This document shows positions 40,011-54,040 of a stretch of DNA of 64,000 nt, one piece after another. The stretch is from contig JAWQEG010000412.1 of NCBI GenBank assembly GCA_033782935.1, positions 795,501-859,500 on the forward strand. The letters are read 5' to 3'. The notes under the pieces are model-generated. The model did no database searches. It was not told where the DNA came from and saw nothing but the letters and a program-made list of their open reading frames with translations. Origin of the DNA: Petrolisthes cinctipes. Its lineage: Eukaryota; Arthropoda; Malacostraca; Decapoda; Porcellanidae. The stretch's first letter is position 1; every line of letters starts with the position of its first letter. Made by a program: the position numbers and the translations under genes.

Positions 40011-42339
40011 GATTGCTTCTGGGACCCCAAAATATTTAATTTTCGGGTGTTTTGAGCCTGAATTTGAGATATAAACGGGTACTGAAGATGCATGCACATA
40101 TCGACTTTTGTGCACTTAAAAGATCGATTTTCAGTATATTTTGAGCATGTATTTTGAAAATACTCTAACACGGAGTAGGCATGTACAGATCGCTTCTGGG
40201 ACCCCTAAATATCGAATTTTCGGGTGTTTTGGGACTGAATTTGAGATATCGACTTTTTGGCACCTAAAATATCGATTTTTAGCATGTTTTTTGCCTATAT
40301 TTTGAAAATATTCTAGCACTGAGTAGGCATGTACAGATTGCTTCTGGGACCCCAAAATATTGAATTTTCGGGTGTTTTGAGCCTGAATTTGAGATATAAA
40401 CGGGTACAGAAGATACATACACATATTGACTTTGGGCACCAAAAATATCGATTTTCAGCATGTTTTGGGCCTGAATTTTGAAAATACTCTAACACGGAGT
40501 AGGCATGTACAGATCGCTTCTGGGACCCCAAAATATCGAATTTTCGGGTGTTTAGGGCCAGAAGTTGAGATATAAACGGGTACAGAAGATGCATGCACAT
40601 ATCGACTTTTGGGCACCTAAAAGATCGATTTTCAGTATGTTTTTGGCCTGTATTTTGAAAATACTCTAACACGGAGTAGGCATGTATAGATACCTTCTGG
40701 GACCTCTAAATATCGAATTTTCGGGTGTTTTGGGACTGATTTTGAGATATCGATTATTTGGCACCTAAAAGATCAATTTTTGGCATGTTTTTAGCCTATA
40801 TTTTGAAAATATTCTAGCACTGTACAGATTGCTTCTGGGACCCCAAAATATTGAATTTTCGGGTGTTTTGAGCCTGAATTTGAGATATAAACGGGTACTG
40901 AAGATGCATGCACATATCGACTTTTGTGCACCTAAAAGATCGATTTTCAGTATGTTTTGAGCATGTATTTTGAAAATACTCTAACACGGAGTAGGCATGT
41001 ACAGATCGCTTCTCGGACCCCTAAATATTAAATTTTCGGGTGTTTTGGGACTGAATTTGAGATATCGACTTTTTGGCACCTAAAAGATCGATTTTTAGCA
41101 TGTTTTTAGCCTATATTTTGAAAATATTCTAGCACTGTACAGATTGCTTCTGGGACCCCAAAATATTGAATTTTCGGGTGTTTTCAGCCTGAATTTGAGA
41201 TATAAACGGGTACTGAAGATGCATGCACATATCGACTTTTGTGCACCTAACAGATCGATTTTCAGTATGTTTTGAGCATGTATTTTGAAAATACTCTAAC
41301 ACGGAGTAGGCATGTACAGATCGCTTCTGGGACACCTAAATATCGAATTTTCGGGTGTTTTGGGACTGAATTTGAGATATCGACTTTTTGGCACCTAAAA
41401 TATCGATTTTTAGCATGTTTTTAGCCTATATTTTGAAAATATTCTAGCACTGAGTAGGCATGTACAGATTGCTTCTGGGACCCCAAAATATTGAATTTTC
41501 GGGTGTTTTGAGCCTGAATTTGAGATATAAACGGGTACAGAAGATACATGCACATATTGACTTTAGGCACCAAAAATATCGATTTTCAGCATGTTTTGGG
41601 CCTGAATGTTGAAAATACTCTAACACGGAGTAGGCATGTACAGATCGCTTCTGGGACCCCAAAATATCGAATTTTCGGGTGTTTAGGGCCAGAATTTGTG
41701 ATATAAACGGGTACAGAAGATGCATGCACATATCTACTTTTGGGCACCTAAAAGATCGATTTTCAGTATGTTTTTGGCCTGTATTTTGAAAATACTCTAA
41801 CACGGAGTAGGCATGTACAGATACCTTCTGGGACCTCTAAATATCGAATTTTCGGGTGTTTTGGGACTGAATTTGAGATATCGATTTTTTGGCACCTAAA
41901 ATGTCGATTTTTAGCATGTTTTTAGCCTATATTTTGAAAATATTCTAGCACTGAGTTGGCATGTACAGATTGCTTCTGGGACCCCAAAATATCGAATTTT
42001 CGGGTGTTTTGAGCCTGAATTTGAGATATAAACGGGTACAAAAGATACATGCACATATTGACTTTGGGCACCAAAAATATCGATTTTCAGCATGTTTTGG
42101 GCCTGAATTTTGAAAATACTCTAACACGGAGTAGGCATGTACAGATTGCTTCTGGGACCCCAAAATATTGAATTTTTGGGTGTTTTGAGCCTGAATTTGA
42201 GATATAAACGGGTACTGAAGATGCATGCACATATCGACTTTTGTGCACCTAAAAGATCGATTTTCAGTATGTTTTGCGCATGTATTTTGAAAATACTCTA
42301 ACACGGAGTAGGCATGTACAGATCGCTTCTGGGACCCCT

Positions 42340-45300
42340 AAATATCGAATTTTCGGGTGTTTTGGGACTGAATTTGAGATATCGACTTTTTGGCACCTAA
42401 AAGATCGATTTTTAGCATGTTTTTAGCCTATATTTTGAAAATATTCTAGCACTGAGTAGGCATGTACAGATTGCTTCTGGGACCCCAAAATATTGAATTT
42501 TCGGGTGTTTTGAGCCTGAATTTGAGATATAAACGGGTACAGAAGATACATGCACATATTGACTTTGGGCATCTAAAATATCGATTTTCAGCATGTTTTG
42601 GGCCTGTATTTTGAAAATACTCTAACACGGAGTAGGCATGTACAGATACCTTCTGGGACCTCTAAATAACGAATTTTCGGGTGTTTTGGGACTGAATTTG
42701 AGATATCGATTTTTTGGCACCTAAAATGTCGATGTTTAGCATGTTTTTAGCCTATATTTTAAAAATATTCTAGCACTGTGTAGGCATGTACAGATTGCTT
42801 CTGGGACCCCAAAATATTGAATTTTCGGGTGTTTTGAGCCTGAATTTGAGATATAAACGGGTACAGAAGATACATGCACATATTGACTTTGGGCATCTAA
42901 AATATCGATTTTCATCATGTTTTGGGCCTGTATTTTGAAAATACTCTAACACTGAGTAGGCATGTACAGATTGCTTCTGGGACCACAAAATATTTAATTT
43001 TCGGGTGTTTTGAGCCTGAATTTGAGATATAAACTGGTACTGAAGATGCATGCACATATCGACTTTTGCGCACCTAAAAGATCGATTTTCAGTATGTTTT
43101 GAGCATGTATTTTGAAAATACTCTAACACGGAGTAGGCATGTACTGATCGCTTCTGGGACCCCTAAATATCGAATTTTCGGGTGTTTTGGGACTGAATTT
43201 GAGATATCGACTTTTTGGCACCTAAAAGATCGATTTTTAGCATGTTTTTATTTTTTTTTTTTGAAAATATTCTAGCACTGTGTAGGCATGTACAGATTGC
43301 TTCTGGGACCCCAAAATATTGAATTTTCGGGTGTTTTGAGCCTGAATTTGAGATATAAACGGGTACAGAAGATACATGCACATATTGACTTTGGGCACCA
43401 AAAATATCGATTTTCATCATGTTTTGGGCCTGAATTTTGAAAATACTCTAACACGGAGTAGGCATGTACAGATTGCTTCTGGGACCCCAAAATATTTAAT
43501 TTTCGGGTGTTTTGAGCCTGAATTTGAGATATAAACGGGTACTGAAGATGCATGCACATATCGACTTTTGTGCACCTAAAAGATCGATTTTCAGTATGTT
43601 TTGAGCATGTATTTTGAAAATACTCTAACACGGAGTAGGCATGTACAGATCGCTTCTGGGACCCCTAAATATCGAATTTTCGGGTGTTTTGGGACTGAAT
43701 TTGAGATATCGACTTTTTGGCACCTATAATATCGATTTTTAGCATGTTTTTAGCCTATATTTTGAAAATATTCTAGCACTGGTTAGGCATGTACAGATTG
43801 CTTCTGGGACCCCAAAATATTGAATTTTCGGGTGTTTTGAGCCTGAATTTGAGATATAAACGGGTACTGAATATGCATGCACATATCGACTTTTGTGCAC
43901 CTAAAAGATCGATTTTCAGTATGTTTTGAGCATGTATTTTGAAAATACTCTAACACGGAGTAGGCATGTACAGATCGCTTCTGGGACCCCTAAATATCGA
44001 ATTTTCGGGTGTTTTGGGACTGAATTTGAGATATCGACTTTTTGGCACCTAAAAGATCGATTTTTAGCATGTTTTTAGCCTATATTTTGAAAATATTCTA
44101 GCACTGAGTAGGCATGTACAGATTGCTTCTGGGACCTCAAAATATTGAATTTTCGGGTGTTTTGAGCCTGAATTCGAGATATAAACGGGTACAGAAGATA
44201 CATGCACATATTGACTTTGGGCATCTAAAATATCGATTTTCAGCATGTTTTGGGCCTGTATTTTGAAAATACTCTAACACGGAGTAGGCATGTACAGATA
44301 CCTTCTGGGACCTCTAAATATCGAATTTTCGGGTGTTTTGGGACTGAATTTGAGATATCGATTTTTTGGCACCTAAAATGTCGATGTTTAGCATGTTTTT
44401 AGCCTATATTTTAAAAATATTCTAGCACTGTGTAGGCATGTACAGATTGCTTCTGGGACCCCAAAATATTGAATTTTCGGGTGTTTTGAGCCTGAATTTG
44501 AGATATAAACGGGTACAGAAGATACATGCACATATTGACTTTGGGCATCTAAAATATCGATTTTCATCATGTTTTGGGCCTGTATTTTGAAAATACTCTA
44601 ACACTGAGTAGGCATGTACAGATTGCTTCTGAGACCACAAAATATTTAATTTTCGGGTGTTTTGAGCCTGAATTTGAGATATAAACTGGTACTGAAGATG
44701 CATGCACATATCGACTTTTGTGCACCTAAAAGATCGATTTTCAGTATGTTTTGAGCATGTATTTTGAAAATACTCTAACACGGAGTAGGCATGTACTGAT
44801 CGCTTCTGGGACCCCTAAATATCGAATTTTCGGGTGTTTTGGGACTGAATTTGAGATATCGACTTTTTGGCACCTAAAAGATCGATTTTTAGCATGTTTT
44901 TATTTTTTTTTTTTGAAAATATTCTAGCACTGTGTAGGCATGTACAGATTGCTTCTGGGACCCCAAAATATTGAATTTTCGGGTGTTTTGAGCCTGAATT
45001 TGAGATATAAACGGGTACAGAAGATACATGCACATATTGACTTTGGGCACCAAAAATATCGATTTTCATCATGTTTTGGACCTGAATTTTGAAAATACTC
45101 TAACACGGAGTAGGCATGTACAGATTGCTTCTGGGACCCCAAAATATTTCATTTTCGGGTGTTTTGAGCCTGAATTTGAGATATAAACGGGTACTGAAGA
45201 TGCATGCACATATCGACTTTTGTGCACCTAAAAGATCGATTTTCAGTATGTTTTGAGCATGTATTTTGAAAATACTCTAACACGGAGTAGGCATGTACAG

Positions 45301-45757
45301 ATCGCTTCTGGGACCCCTAAATATCGAATTTTCGGGTGTTTTGGGACTGAATTTGAGATATCGACTTTTTGGCACCTATAATATCGATTTTTAGCATGTT
45401 TTTAGCCTATATTTTGAAAATATTCTAGCACTGGTTAGGCATGTACAGATTGCTTCTGGGACCCCAAAATATTGAATTTTCGGGTGTTTTGAGCCTGAAT
45501 TTGAGATATAAACGGGTACTGAATATGCATGCACATATCGACTTTTGTGCACCTAAAAGATCGATTTTCAGTATGTTTTGAGCATGTATTTTGAAAATAC
45601 TCTAACACGGAGTAGGCATGTACAGATCGCTTCTGGGACCCCTAAATATCGAATTTTCGGGTGTTTTGGGACTGAATTTGAGATATCGACTTTTTGGCAC
45701 CTAAAAGATCGATTTTTAGCATGTTTTTAGCCTATATTTTGAAAATATTCTAGCACT
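42340..45757. repeat. 1,652-bp tandem duplication nested in copy 1
   Basis: Short monomers 42412/44064, 42736/44388 and 43163/44815 pair at +1,652. So do 'gtcgatgtttagc', 'ttttcatcatg' (43411/45063), the 12-T run (43251/44903) and 'ggttaggcatg' (43781/45433). The equivalent pair in copy 2 is 2,153 bp apart (1,652 + 501). The 1,652-bp event therefore predates the 6,429-bp event. Confidence 0.84.
43251..43262 (+). repeat. 12-T run replacing 'gcctatatttt' in one S lineage
   Basis: After 'catgttttta' comes a run of 12 T and then 'gaaaatattc'. Normal S has 11 bases of mixed text there. Identical runs lie at 44903-44914, 49680-49691 and 51833-51844, spaced exactly as the surrounding duplications predict. 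The run is therefore inherited through the duplications and is not four independent sequencing errors. Confidence 0.85.
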
Positions 45758-46744
45758 GGTTAGGCATGTACAGATTGCTTCTGGGACCCCAAAATATTGA
45801 ATTTTCGGGTGTTTTGAGCCTGAATTCGAGATATAAACGGGTACAGAAGATACATGCACATATTGACTTTGGGCACCAAAAATATCGATTTTCAGCATGT
45901 TTTGGGCCTGAATTTTGAAAATACTCTAACACGGAGTAGGCATGTACAGATCGCTTCTGGGGCCCCAAAATATCGAATTTTCGGGTGTTTAGGGCCAGAA
46001 TTTGAGATATAAACGGGTACAGAAGATGCATGCACATATCAACTTTTGGGCACCTAAAAGATCGATTTTCAGTATGTTTTTGGCCTGTATTTTGAAAATA
46101 CTCTAACACGGAGTAGACATGTACAGATACCTTCTGGGACCTCTAAATATCGAATTTTCGGGTGTTTTGGGACTGAATTTGAGATATCGATTTTTTGGCA
46201 CCTAAAATGTCGATTTTTAGCATGTTTTTAGCCTATATTTTGAAAATATTCTAGCACTGTGTAGGCATGTACAGATTGCTTCTGGGACCCCAAAATATTG
46301 AATTTTCGAGTGTTTTGAGCCTGAATTTGAGATACAAACGGGTACAGAAGATACATGCACATATTGACTTTGGGCATCTAAATTATCGATTTTCAGCATG
46401 TTTTGGGCCTGTATTTTGAAAATACTCTAACACTGAGTAGGTATGTACAGATTGCTTCTGGGACCCCAAAATATTGAATTTTCGGGTGTTTTGAGCCTGA
46501 ATTTGAGATATAAACGGGTACTGAATATGCATGCACATATCGACTTTTATGCACCTAAAAGATCGATTTTCAGTATGTTTTGAGCATGTATTTTTAAAAT
46601 ACTCTAACAAGGAGTAGGCATGTACAGATCGCTTCTGGGACCCCTAAATATCGAATTTTCGGGTGTTTTGGGACTGAATTTGAGATATCGACTTTTTGGC
46701 ACCTAAAAGATCGATTTTTAGCATGTTTTTAGCCTATATTTTGA

Positions 46745-46762
46745 AAATATTCTAGGCATGTA
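46745..46762 (+). repeat. Second, independent 10-bp deletion in S ('attctaggcatg')
   Basis: Normal 'attctagcactgagtaggc' has lost ten bases (cactgagtag) between two 'tag' triplets. Copies at 46751, 53681 and 57003 are spaced 6,930 and 3,322 bp apart, matching the block duplications. It lies in the same part of S as the other 10-bp deletion and has the same length but different breakpoints. Confidence 0.87.
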
Positions 46763-47110
46763 CAGATTGCTTCTGGGACCCCAAAATATTGAATTTTCGG
46801 GTGTTTTGAGCCTGAATTCGAGATATAAACGGGAACAGAAGATACATGCACATATTGACTTTGGGCACCAAAAATATCGATTTTCAGCATGTTTTGGGCC
46901 TGAATTTTGAAAATACTCTAACACGGAGTAGGCATGTACAGATCGCTTCTGGGACCCCAAAATATCGAATTTTCGGGTGTTTAGGGCCAGAATTTGAGAT
47001 ATAAACGGGTACAGAAGATGCATGCACATATCGACTTTTGGGCACCTAAAAGATCGATTTTCAGTATGTTTTTGGCCTGTATTTTGAAAATACTCTAACA
47101 CGGAGTAGGC

Positions 47111-50100
47111 ATGTATAGATACCTTCTGGGACCTCTAAATATCGAATTTTCGGGTGTTTTGGGACTGATTTTGAGATATCGATTATTTGGCACCTAAAAG
47201 ATCAATTTTTGGCATGTTTTTAGCCTATATTTTGAAAATATTCTAGCACTGTACAGATTGCTTCTGGGACCCCAAAATATTGAATTTTCGGGTGTTTTGA
47301 GCCTGAATTTGAGATATAAACGGGTACTGAAGATGCATGCACATATCGACTTTTGTGCACCTAAAAGATCGATTTTCAGTATGTTTTGAGCATGTATTTT
47401 GAAAATACTCTAACACGGAGTAGGCATGTACAGATCGCTTCTCGGACCCCTAAATATTAAATTTTCGGGTGTTTTGGGACTGAATTTGAGATATCGACTT
47501 TTTGGCACCTAAAAGATCGATTTTTAGCATGTTTTTAGCCTATATTTTGAAAATATTCTAGCACTGTACAGATTGCTTCTGGGACCCCAAAATATTGAAT
47601 TTTCGGGTGTTTTCAGCCTGAATTTGAGATATAAACGGGTACTGAAGATGCATGCACATATCGACTTTTGTGCACCTAACAGATCGATTTTCAGTATGTT
47701 TTGAGCATGTATTTTGAAAATACTCTAACACGGAGTAGGCATGTACAGATCGCTTCTGGGACCCCTAAATATCGAATTTTCGGGTGTTTTGGGACTGAAT
47801 TTGAGATATCGACTTTTTGGCACCTAAATGATCGATTTTTAGCATGTTTTTAGCCTATATTTTGAAAATATTCTAGCACTGAGTAGGCATGTACAGATTG
47901 CTTCTGGGACCCCAAAATATTGAATTTTCGGGTGTTTTGAGCCTGAATTTGAGATATAAACGGGTACAGAAGATACATGCACATATTGACTTTAGGCACC
48001 AAAAATATCGATTTTCAGCATGTTTTGGGCCTGAATGTTGAAAATACTCTAACACGGAGTAGGCATGTACAGATCGCTTCTGGGACCCCAAAATATCGAA
48101 TTTTCGGGTGTTTAGGGCCAGAATTTGAGATATAAACGGGTACAGAAGATGCATGCACATATCTACTTTTGGGCACCTAAAAGATCGATTTTCAGTATGT
48201 TTTTGGCCTGTATTTTGAAAATACTCTAACACGGAGTAGGCATGTACAGATACCTTCTGGGACCTCTAAATATCGAATTTTCGGGTGTTTTGGGACTGAA
48301 TTTGAGATATCGATTTTTTGGCACCTAAAATGTCGATTTTTAGCATGTTTTTAGCCTATATTTTGAAAATATTCTAGCACTGAGTTGGCATGTACAGATT
48401 GCTTCTGGGACCCCAAAATATCGAATTTTCGGGTGTTTTGAGCCTGAATTTGAGATATAAACGGGTACAAAAGATACATGCACATATTGACTTTGGGCAC
48501 CAAAAATATCGATTTTCAGCATGTTTTGGGCCTGAATTTTGAAAATACTCTAACACGGAGTAGGCATGTACAGATTGCTTCTGGGACCCCAAAATATTGA
48601 ATTTTTGGGTGTTTTGAGCCTGAATTTGAGATATAAACGGGTACTGAAGATGCATGCACATATCGACTTTTGTGCACCTAAAAGATCGATTTTCAGTATG
48701 TTTTGCGCATGTATTTTGAAAATACTCTAACACGGAGTAGGCATGTACAGATCGCTTCTGGGACCCCTAAATATCGAATTTTCGGGTGTTTTGGGACTGA
48801 ATTTGAGATATCGACTTTTTGGCACCTAAAAGATCGATTTTTAGCATGTTTTTAGCCTATATTTTGAAAATATTCTAGCACTGAGTAGGCATGTACAGAT
48901 TGCTTCTGGGACCCCAAAATATTGAATTTTCGGGTGTTTTGAGCTTGAATTTGAGATATAAACGGGTACAGAAGATACATGCACATATTGACTTTGGGCA
49001 TCTAAAATATCGATTTTCAGCATGTTTTGGGCCTGTATTTTGAAAATACTCTAACACGGAGTAGGCATGTACAGATACCTTCTGGGACCTCTAAATATCG
49101 AATTTTCGGGTGTTTTGGGACTGAATTTGAGATATCGATTTTTTGGCACCTAAAATGTCGATGTTTAGCATGTTTTTAGCCTATATTTTAAAAATATTCT
49201 AGCACTGTGTAGGCATGTACAGATTGCTTCTGGGACCCCAAAATATTGAATTTTCGGGTGTTTTGAGCCTGAATTTGAGATATAAACGGGTACATAAGAT
49301 ACATGCACATATTGACTTTGGGCATCTAAAATATCGATTTTCATCATGTTTTGGGCCTGTATTTTGAAAATACTCTAACACTAAGTAGGCATGTACAGAT
49401 TGCTTCTGGGACCACAAAATATTTAATTTTCGGGTGTTTTGAGCCTGAATTTGAGATATAAACTGGTACTGAAGATGCATGCACATATCGACTTTTGCGC
49501 ACCTAAAAGATCGATTTTCAGTATGTTTTGAGCATGTATTTTGAAAATACTCTAACACGGAGTAGGCATGTACTGATCGCTTCTGGGACCCCTAAATATC
49601 GAATTTTCGGGTGTTTTGGGACTGAATTTGAGATATCGACTTTTTGGCACCTAAAAGATCGATTTTTAGCATGTTTTTATTTTTTTTTTTTGAAAATATT
49701 CTAGCACTGTGTAGGCATGTACAGATTGCTTCTGGGACCCCAAAATATTGAATTTTCGGGTGTTTTGAGCCTGAATTTGAGATATAAACGTGTACAGAAG
49801 ATACATGCACATATTGACTTTGGGCATCTAAAATATCGATTTTCAGCATGTTTTGGGCCTGTATTTTGAAAATACTCTAACACTGAGTAGGCATGTACAG
49901 ATTGCTTCTGGGACCCCAAAATATTGAATTTTCGGGTGTTTTGAGCCTGAATTTGAGATATAAACGGGTACTGAAGATGCATGCACATATCGACTTTTGT
50001 TCACCTAAAAGATCGATTTTCAGTATGTTTTGAGCATGTATTTTGAAAATACTCTAACACGGAGTAGGCATGTACAGATCGCTTCTGGGACCCCTAAATA

Positions 50101-53100
50101 TCGAATTTTCGGGTGTTTTGGGACTGAATTTGAGATATCGACTTTTTGGCACCTAAAAGATCGATTTTTAGCATGTTTTTAGCCTATATTTTGAAAATAT
50201 TCTAGCACTGACTTGGCATGTACAGATTGCTTCTGGGACCCCAAAATATTGAATTTTCGGGTGTTTTGAGCCTGAATTTGAGATATAAACGGGTACAGAA
50301 GATACATGCACATATTGACTTTGGGCACCAAAAATATCGATTTTCATCATGTTTTGGGCCTGAATTTTGAAAATACTCTAACACGGAGTAGGCATGTACA
50401 GATTGCTTCTGGGACCCCAAAATATTTAATTTTCGGGTGTTTTGAGCCTGAATTTGAGATATAAACGGGTACTGAAGATGCATGCACATATCGACTTTTG
50501 TGCACCTAAAAGATCGATTTTCAGTATGTTTTGAGCATGTATTTTGAAAATACTCTAACACGGAGTAGGCATGTACAGATCGCTTCTGGGACCCCTAAAT
50601 ATCGAATTTTCGGGTGTTTTGGGACTGAATTTGAGATATCGACTTTTTGGCACCTATAATATCGATTTTTAGCATGTTTTTAGCCTATATTTTGAAAATA
50701 TTCTAGCACTGGTTAGGCATGTACAGATTGCTTCTGGGACCCCAAAATATTGAATTTTCGGGTGTTTTGAGCCTGAATTTGAGATATAAACGGGTACTGA
50801 ATATGCATGCACATATCGACTTTTGTGCACCTAAAAGATCGATTTTCAGTATGTTTTGAGCATGTATTTTGAAAATACTCTAACACGGAGTAGGCATGTA
50901 CAGATCGCTTCTGGGACCCCTAAATATCGAATTTTCGGGTGTTTTGGGACTGAATTTGAGATATCGACCTTTTGGCACCTAAAAGATCGATTTTTAGCAT
51001 GTTTTTAGCCTATATTTTGAAAATATTCTAGCACTGAGTAGGCATGTACAGATTGCTTCTGGGACCCCAAAATATTGAATTTTCGGGTGTTTTGAGCCTG
51101 AATTCGAGATATAAACGGGTACAGAAGATACATGCACATATTGACTTTGGGCATCTAAAATATCGATTTTCAGCATGTTTTGGGCCTGTATTTTGAAAAT
51201 ACTCTAACACGGAGTAGGCATGTACAGATACCTTCTGGGACCTCTAAATATCGAATTTTCGGGTGTTTTGGGACTGAATTTGAGATATCGATTTTTTGGC
51301 ACCTAAAATGTCGATGTTTAGCATGTTTTTAGCCTATATTTTAAAAATATTCTAGCACTGTGTAGGCATGTACAGATTGCTTCTGGGACCCCAAAATATT
51401 GAATTTTCGGGTGTTTTGAGCCTGAATTTGAGATATAAACGGGTACAGAAGATACATGCACATATTGACTTTGGGCATCTAAAATATCGATTTTCATCAT
51501 GTTTTGGGCCTGTATTTTGAAAATACTCTAACACTGAGTAGGCATGTACAGATTGCTTCTGAGACCACAAAATATTTAATTTTCGGGTGTTTTGAGCCTG
51601 AATTTGAGATATAAACTGGTACTGAAGATGCATGCACATATCGACTTTTGTGCACCTAAAAGATCGATTTTCAGTATGTTTTGAGCATGTATTTTGAAAA
51701 TACTCTAACACGGAGTAGGCATGTACTGATCGCTTCTGGGACCCCTAAATATCGAATTTTCGGGTGTTTTGGGACTGAATTTGAGATATCGACTTTTTGG
51801 CACCTAAAAGATCGATTTTTAGCATGTTTTTATTTTTTTTTTTTGAAAATATTCTAGCACTGTGTAGGCATGTACAGATTGCTTCTGGGACCCCAAAATA
51901 TTGAATTTTCGGGTGTTTTGAGCCTGAATTTGAGATATAAACGGGTACAGAAGATACATGCACATATTGACTTTGGGCACCAAAAATATCGATTTTCATC
52001 ATGTTTTGGGCCTGAATTTTGAAAATACTCTAACACGGAGTAGGCATGTACAGATTGCTTCTGGGACCCCAAAATATTTAATTTTCGGGTGTTTTGAGCC
52101 TGAATTTGAGATATAAACGGGTACTGAAGATGCATGCACATATCGACTTTTGTGCACCTAAAAGATCGATTTTCAGTATGTTTTGAGCATGTATTTTGAA
52201 AATACTCTAACACGGAGTAGGCATGTACAGATCGCTTCTGGGACCCTTAAATATCGAATTTTCGGGTGTTTTGGGACTGAATTTGAGATATCGACTTTTT
52301 GGCACCTATAATATCGATTTTTAGCATGTTTTTAGCCTATATTTTGAAAATATTCTAGCACTGGTTAGGCATGTACAGATTGCTTCTGGGACCCCAAAAT
52401 ATTGAATTTTCGGGTGTTTTGAGCCTGAATTTGAGATATAAACGGGTACTGAATATGCATGCACATATCGACTTTTGTGCACCTAAAAGATCGATTTTCA
52501 GTATGTTTTGAGCATGTATTTTGAAAATACTCTAACACGGAGTAGGCATGTACAGATCGCTTCTGGGACCCCTAAATATCGAATTTTCGGGTGTTTTGGG
52601 ACAGAATTTGAGATATCGACTTTTTGGCACCTAAAAGATCGATTTTTAGCATGTTTTTAGCCTATATTTTGAAAATATTCTAGCACTGGTTAGGCATGTA
52701 CAGATTGCTTCTGGGACCCCAAAATATTGAATTTTCGGGTGTTTTGAGCCTGAATTCGAGATATAAACGGGTACAGAAGATACATGCACATATTGACTTT
52801 GGGCACCAAAAATATCGATTTTCAGCATGTTTTGGGCCTGAATTTTGAAAATACTCTAACACGGAGTAGGCATGTACAGATCGCTTCTGGGGCCCCAAAA
52901 TATCGAATTTTCGGGTGTTTAGGGCCAGAATTTGAGATATAAACGGGTACAGAAGATGCATGCACATATCGACTTTTGGGCACCTAAAAGATCGATTTTC
53001 AGTATGTTTTTGGCCTGTATTTTGAAAATACTCTAACACGGAGTAGACATGTACAGATACCTTCTGGGACCTCTAAATATCGAATTTTCGGGTGTTTTGG

Positions 53101-54040
53101 GACTGAATTTGAGATATCGATTTTTTGGCACCTAAAATGTCGATTTTTAGCATGTTTTTAGCCTATATTTTGAAAATATTCTAGCACTGTGTAGGCATGT
53201 ACAGATTGCTTCTGGGACCCCAAAATATTGAATTTTCGAGTGTTTTGAGCCTGAATTTGAGATACAAACGGGTACAGAAGATACATGCACATATTGACTT
53301 TGGGCATCTAAATTATCGATTTTCAGCATGTTTTGGGCCTGTATTTTGAAAATACTCTAACACTGAGTAGGTATGTACAGATTGCTTCTGGGACCCCAAA
53401 ATATTGAATTTTCGGGTGTTTTGAGCCTGAATTTGAGATATAAACGGGTACTGAATATGCATGCACATATCGACTTTTATGCACCTAAAAGATCGATTTT
53501 CAGTATGTTTTGAGCATGTATTTTGAAAATACTCTAACAAGGAGTAGGCATGTACAGATCGCTTCTGGGACCCCTAAATATCGAATTTTCGGGTGTTTTG
53601 GGACTGAATTTGAGATATCGACTTTTTGGCACCTAAAAGATCGATTTTTAGCATGTTTTTAGCCTATATTTTGAAAATATTCTAGGCATGTACAGATTGC
53701 TTCTGGGACCCCAAAATATTGAATTTTCGGGTGTTTTGAGCCTGAATTCGAGATATAAACGGGAACAGAAGATACATGCACATATTGACTTTGGGCACCA
53801 AAAATATCGATTTTCAGCATGTTTTGGGCCTGAATTTTGAAAATACTCTAACACGGAGTAGGCATGTACAGATCGCTTCTGGGACCCCAAAATATCGAAT
53901 TTTCGGGTGTTTAGGGCCAGAATTTGAGATATAAACGGGTACAGAAGATGCATGCACATATCGACTTTTGGGCACCTAAAAGATCGATTTTCAGTATGTT
54001 TTTGGCCTGTATTTTGAAAATACTCTAATACTCTAGGCAT
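47111..54040. repeat. 6,429-bp HOR block, copy 2 (6,930 bp with one extra trimer)
   Basis: The offset to copy 1 is 6,429 up to about 43.3/49.7 kb and 6,930 afterwards. The difference is exactly 501 bp, one trimer, inserted at about 49.7-50.2 kb. The right end is marked by an abnormal junction 'actctaatactctaggcatg' at about 54,023-54,040, where copy 1 has 'actctaacacggagtaggcatg'. Confidence 0.86.
52300..54020. repeat. 1.7-kb segment repeated at +3,319/+3,322
   Basis: Marks 'ggttaggcatg' (52363/55682), 'cttctggggcccc', 'cgagtgttttgagcc', 'ctaaattatcg', 'ttatgcacc', 'attctaggcatg' (53681/57003) and 'cgggaacag' recur in order. The offset changes from 3,319 to 3,322 at about 56,365, where 'ggagtatctaacatg' has three extra bases compared with 'ggagtagacatg'. 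Confidence 0.8.

Larger units (their letters stand above)
40682..47110. repeat. 6,429-bp HOR block, copy 1
   Basis: The block opens at 'catgtatagatacc' (40,682), followed by 'cgattatttggcacc' at about 40,752. It includes two 10-bp-deleted S units, 'gaatgttgaaaatac' (41606), 'aatttttgggtg', 'ttttgcgcatg' and four kinds of marked S. It also holds a nested 1,652-bp duplication. All of these recur at +6,429 or +6,930. A few single-base differences from copy 2 are visible, such as 'gggacacctaaat' at about 41,335 against 'gggacccctaaat'. Confidence 0.86.
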
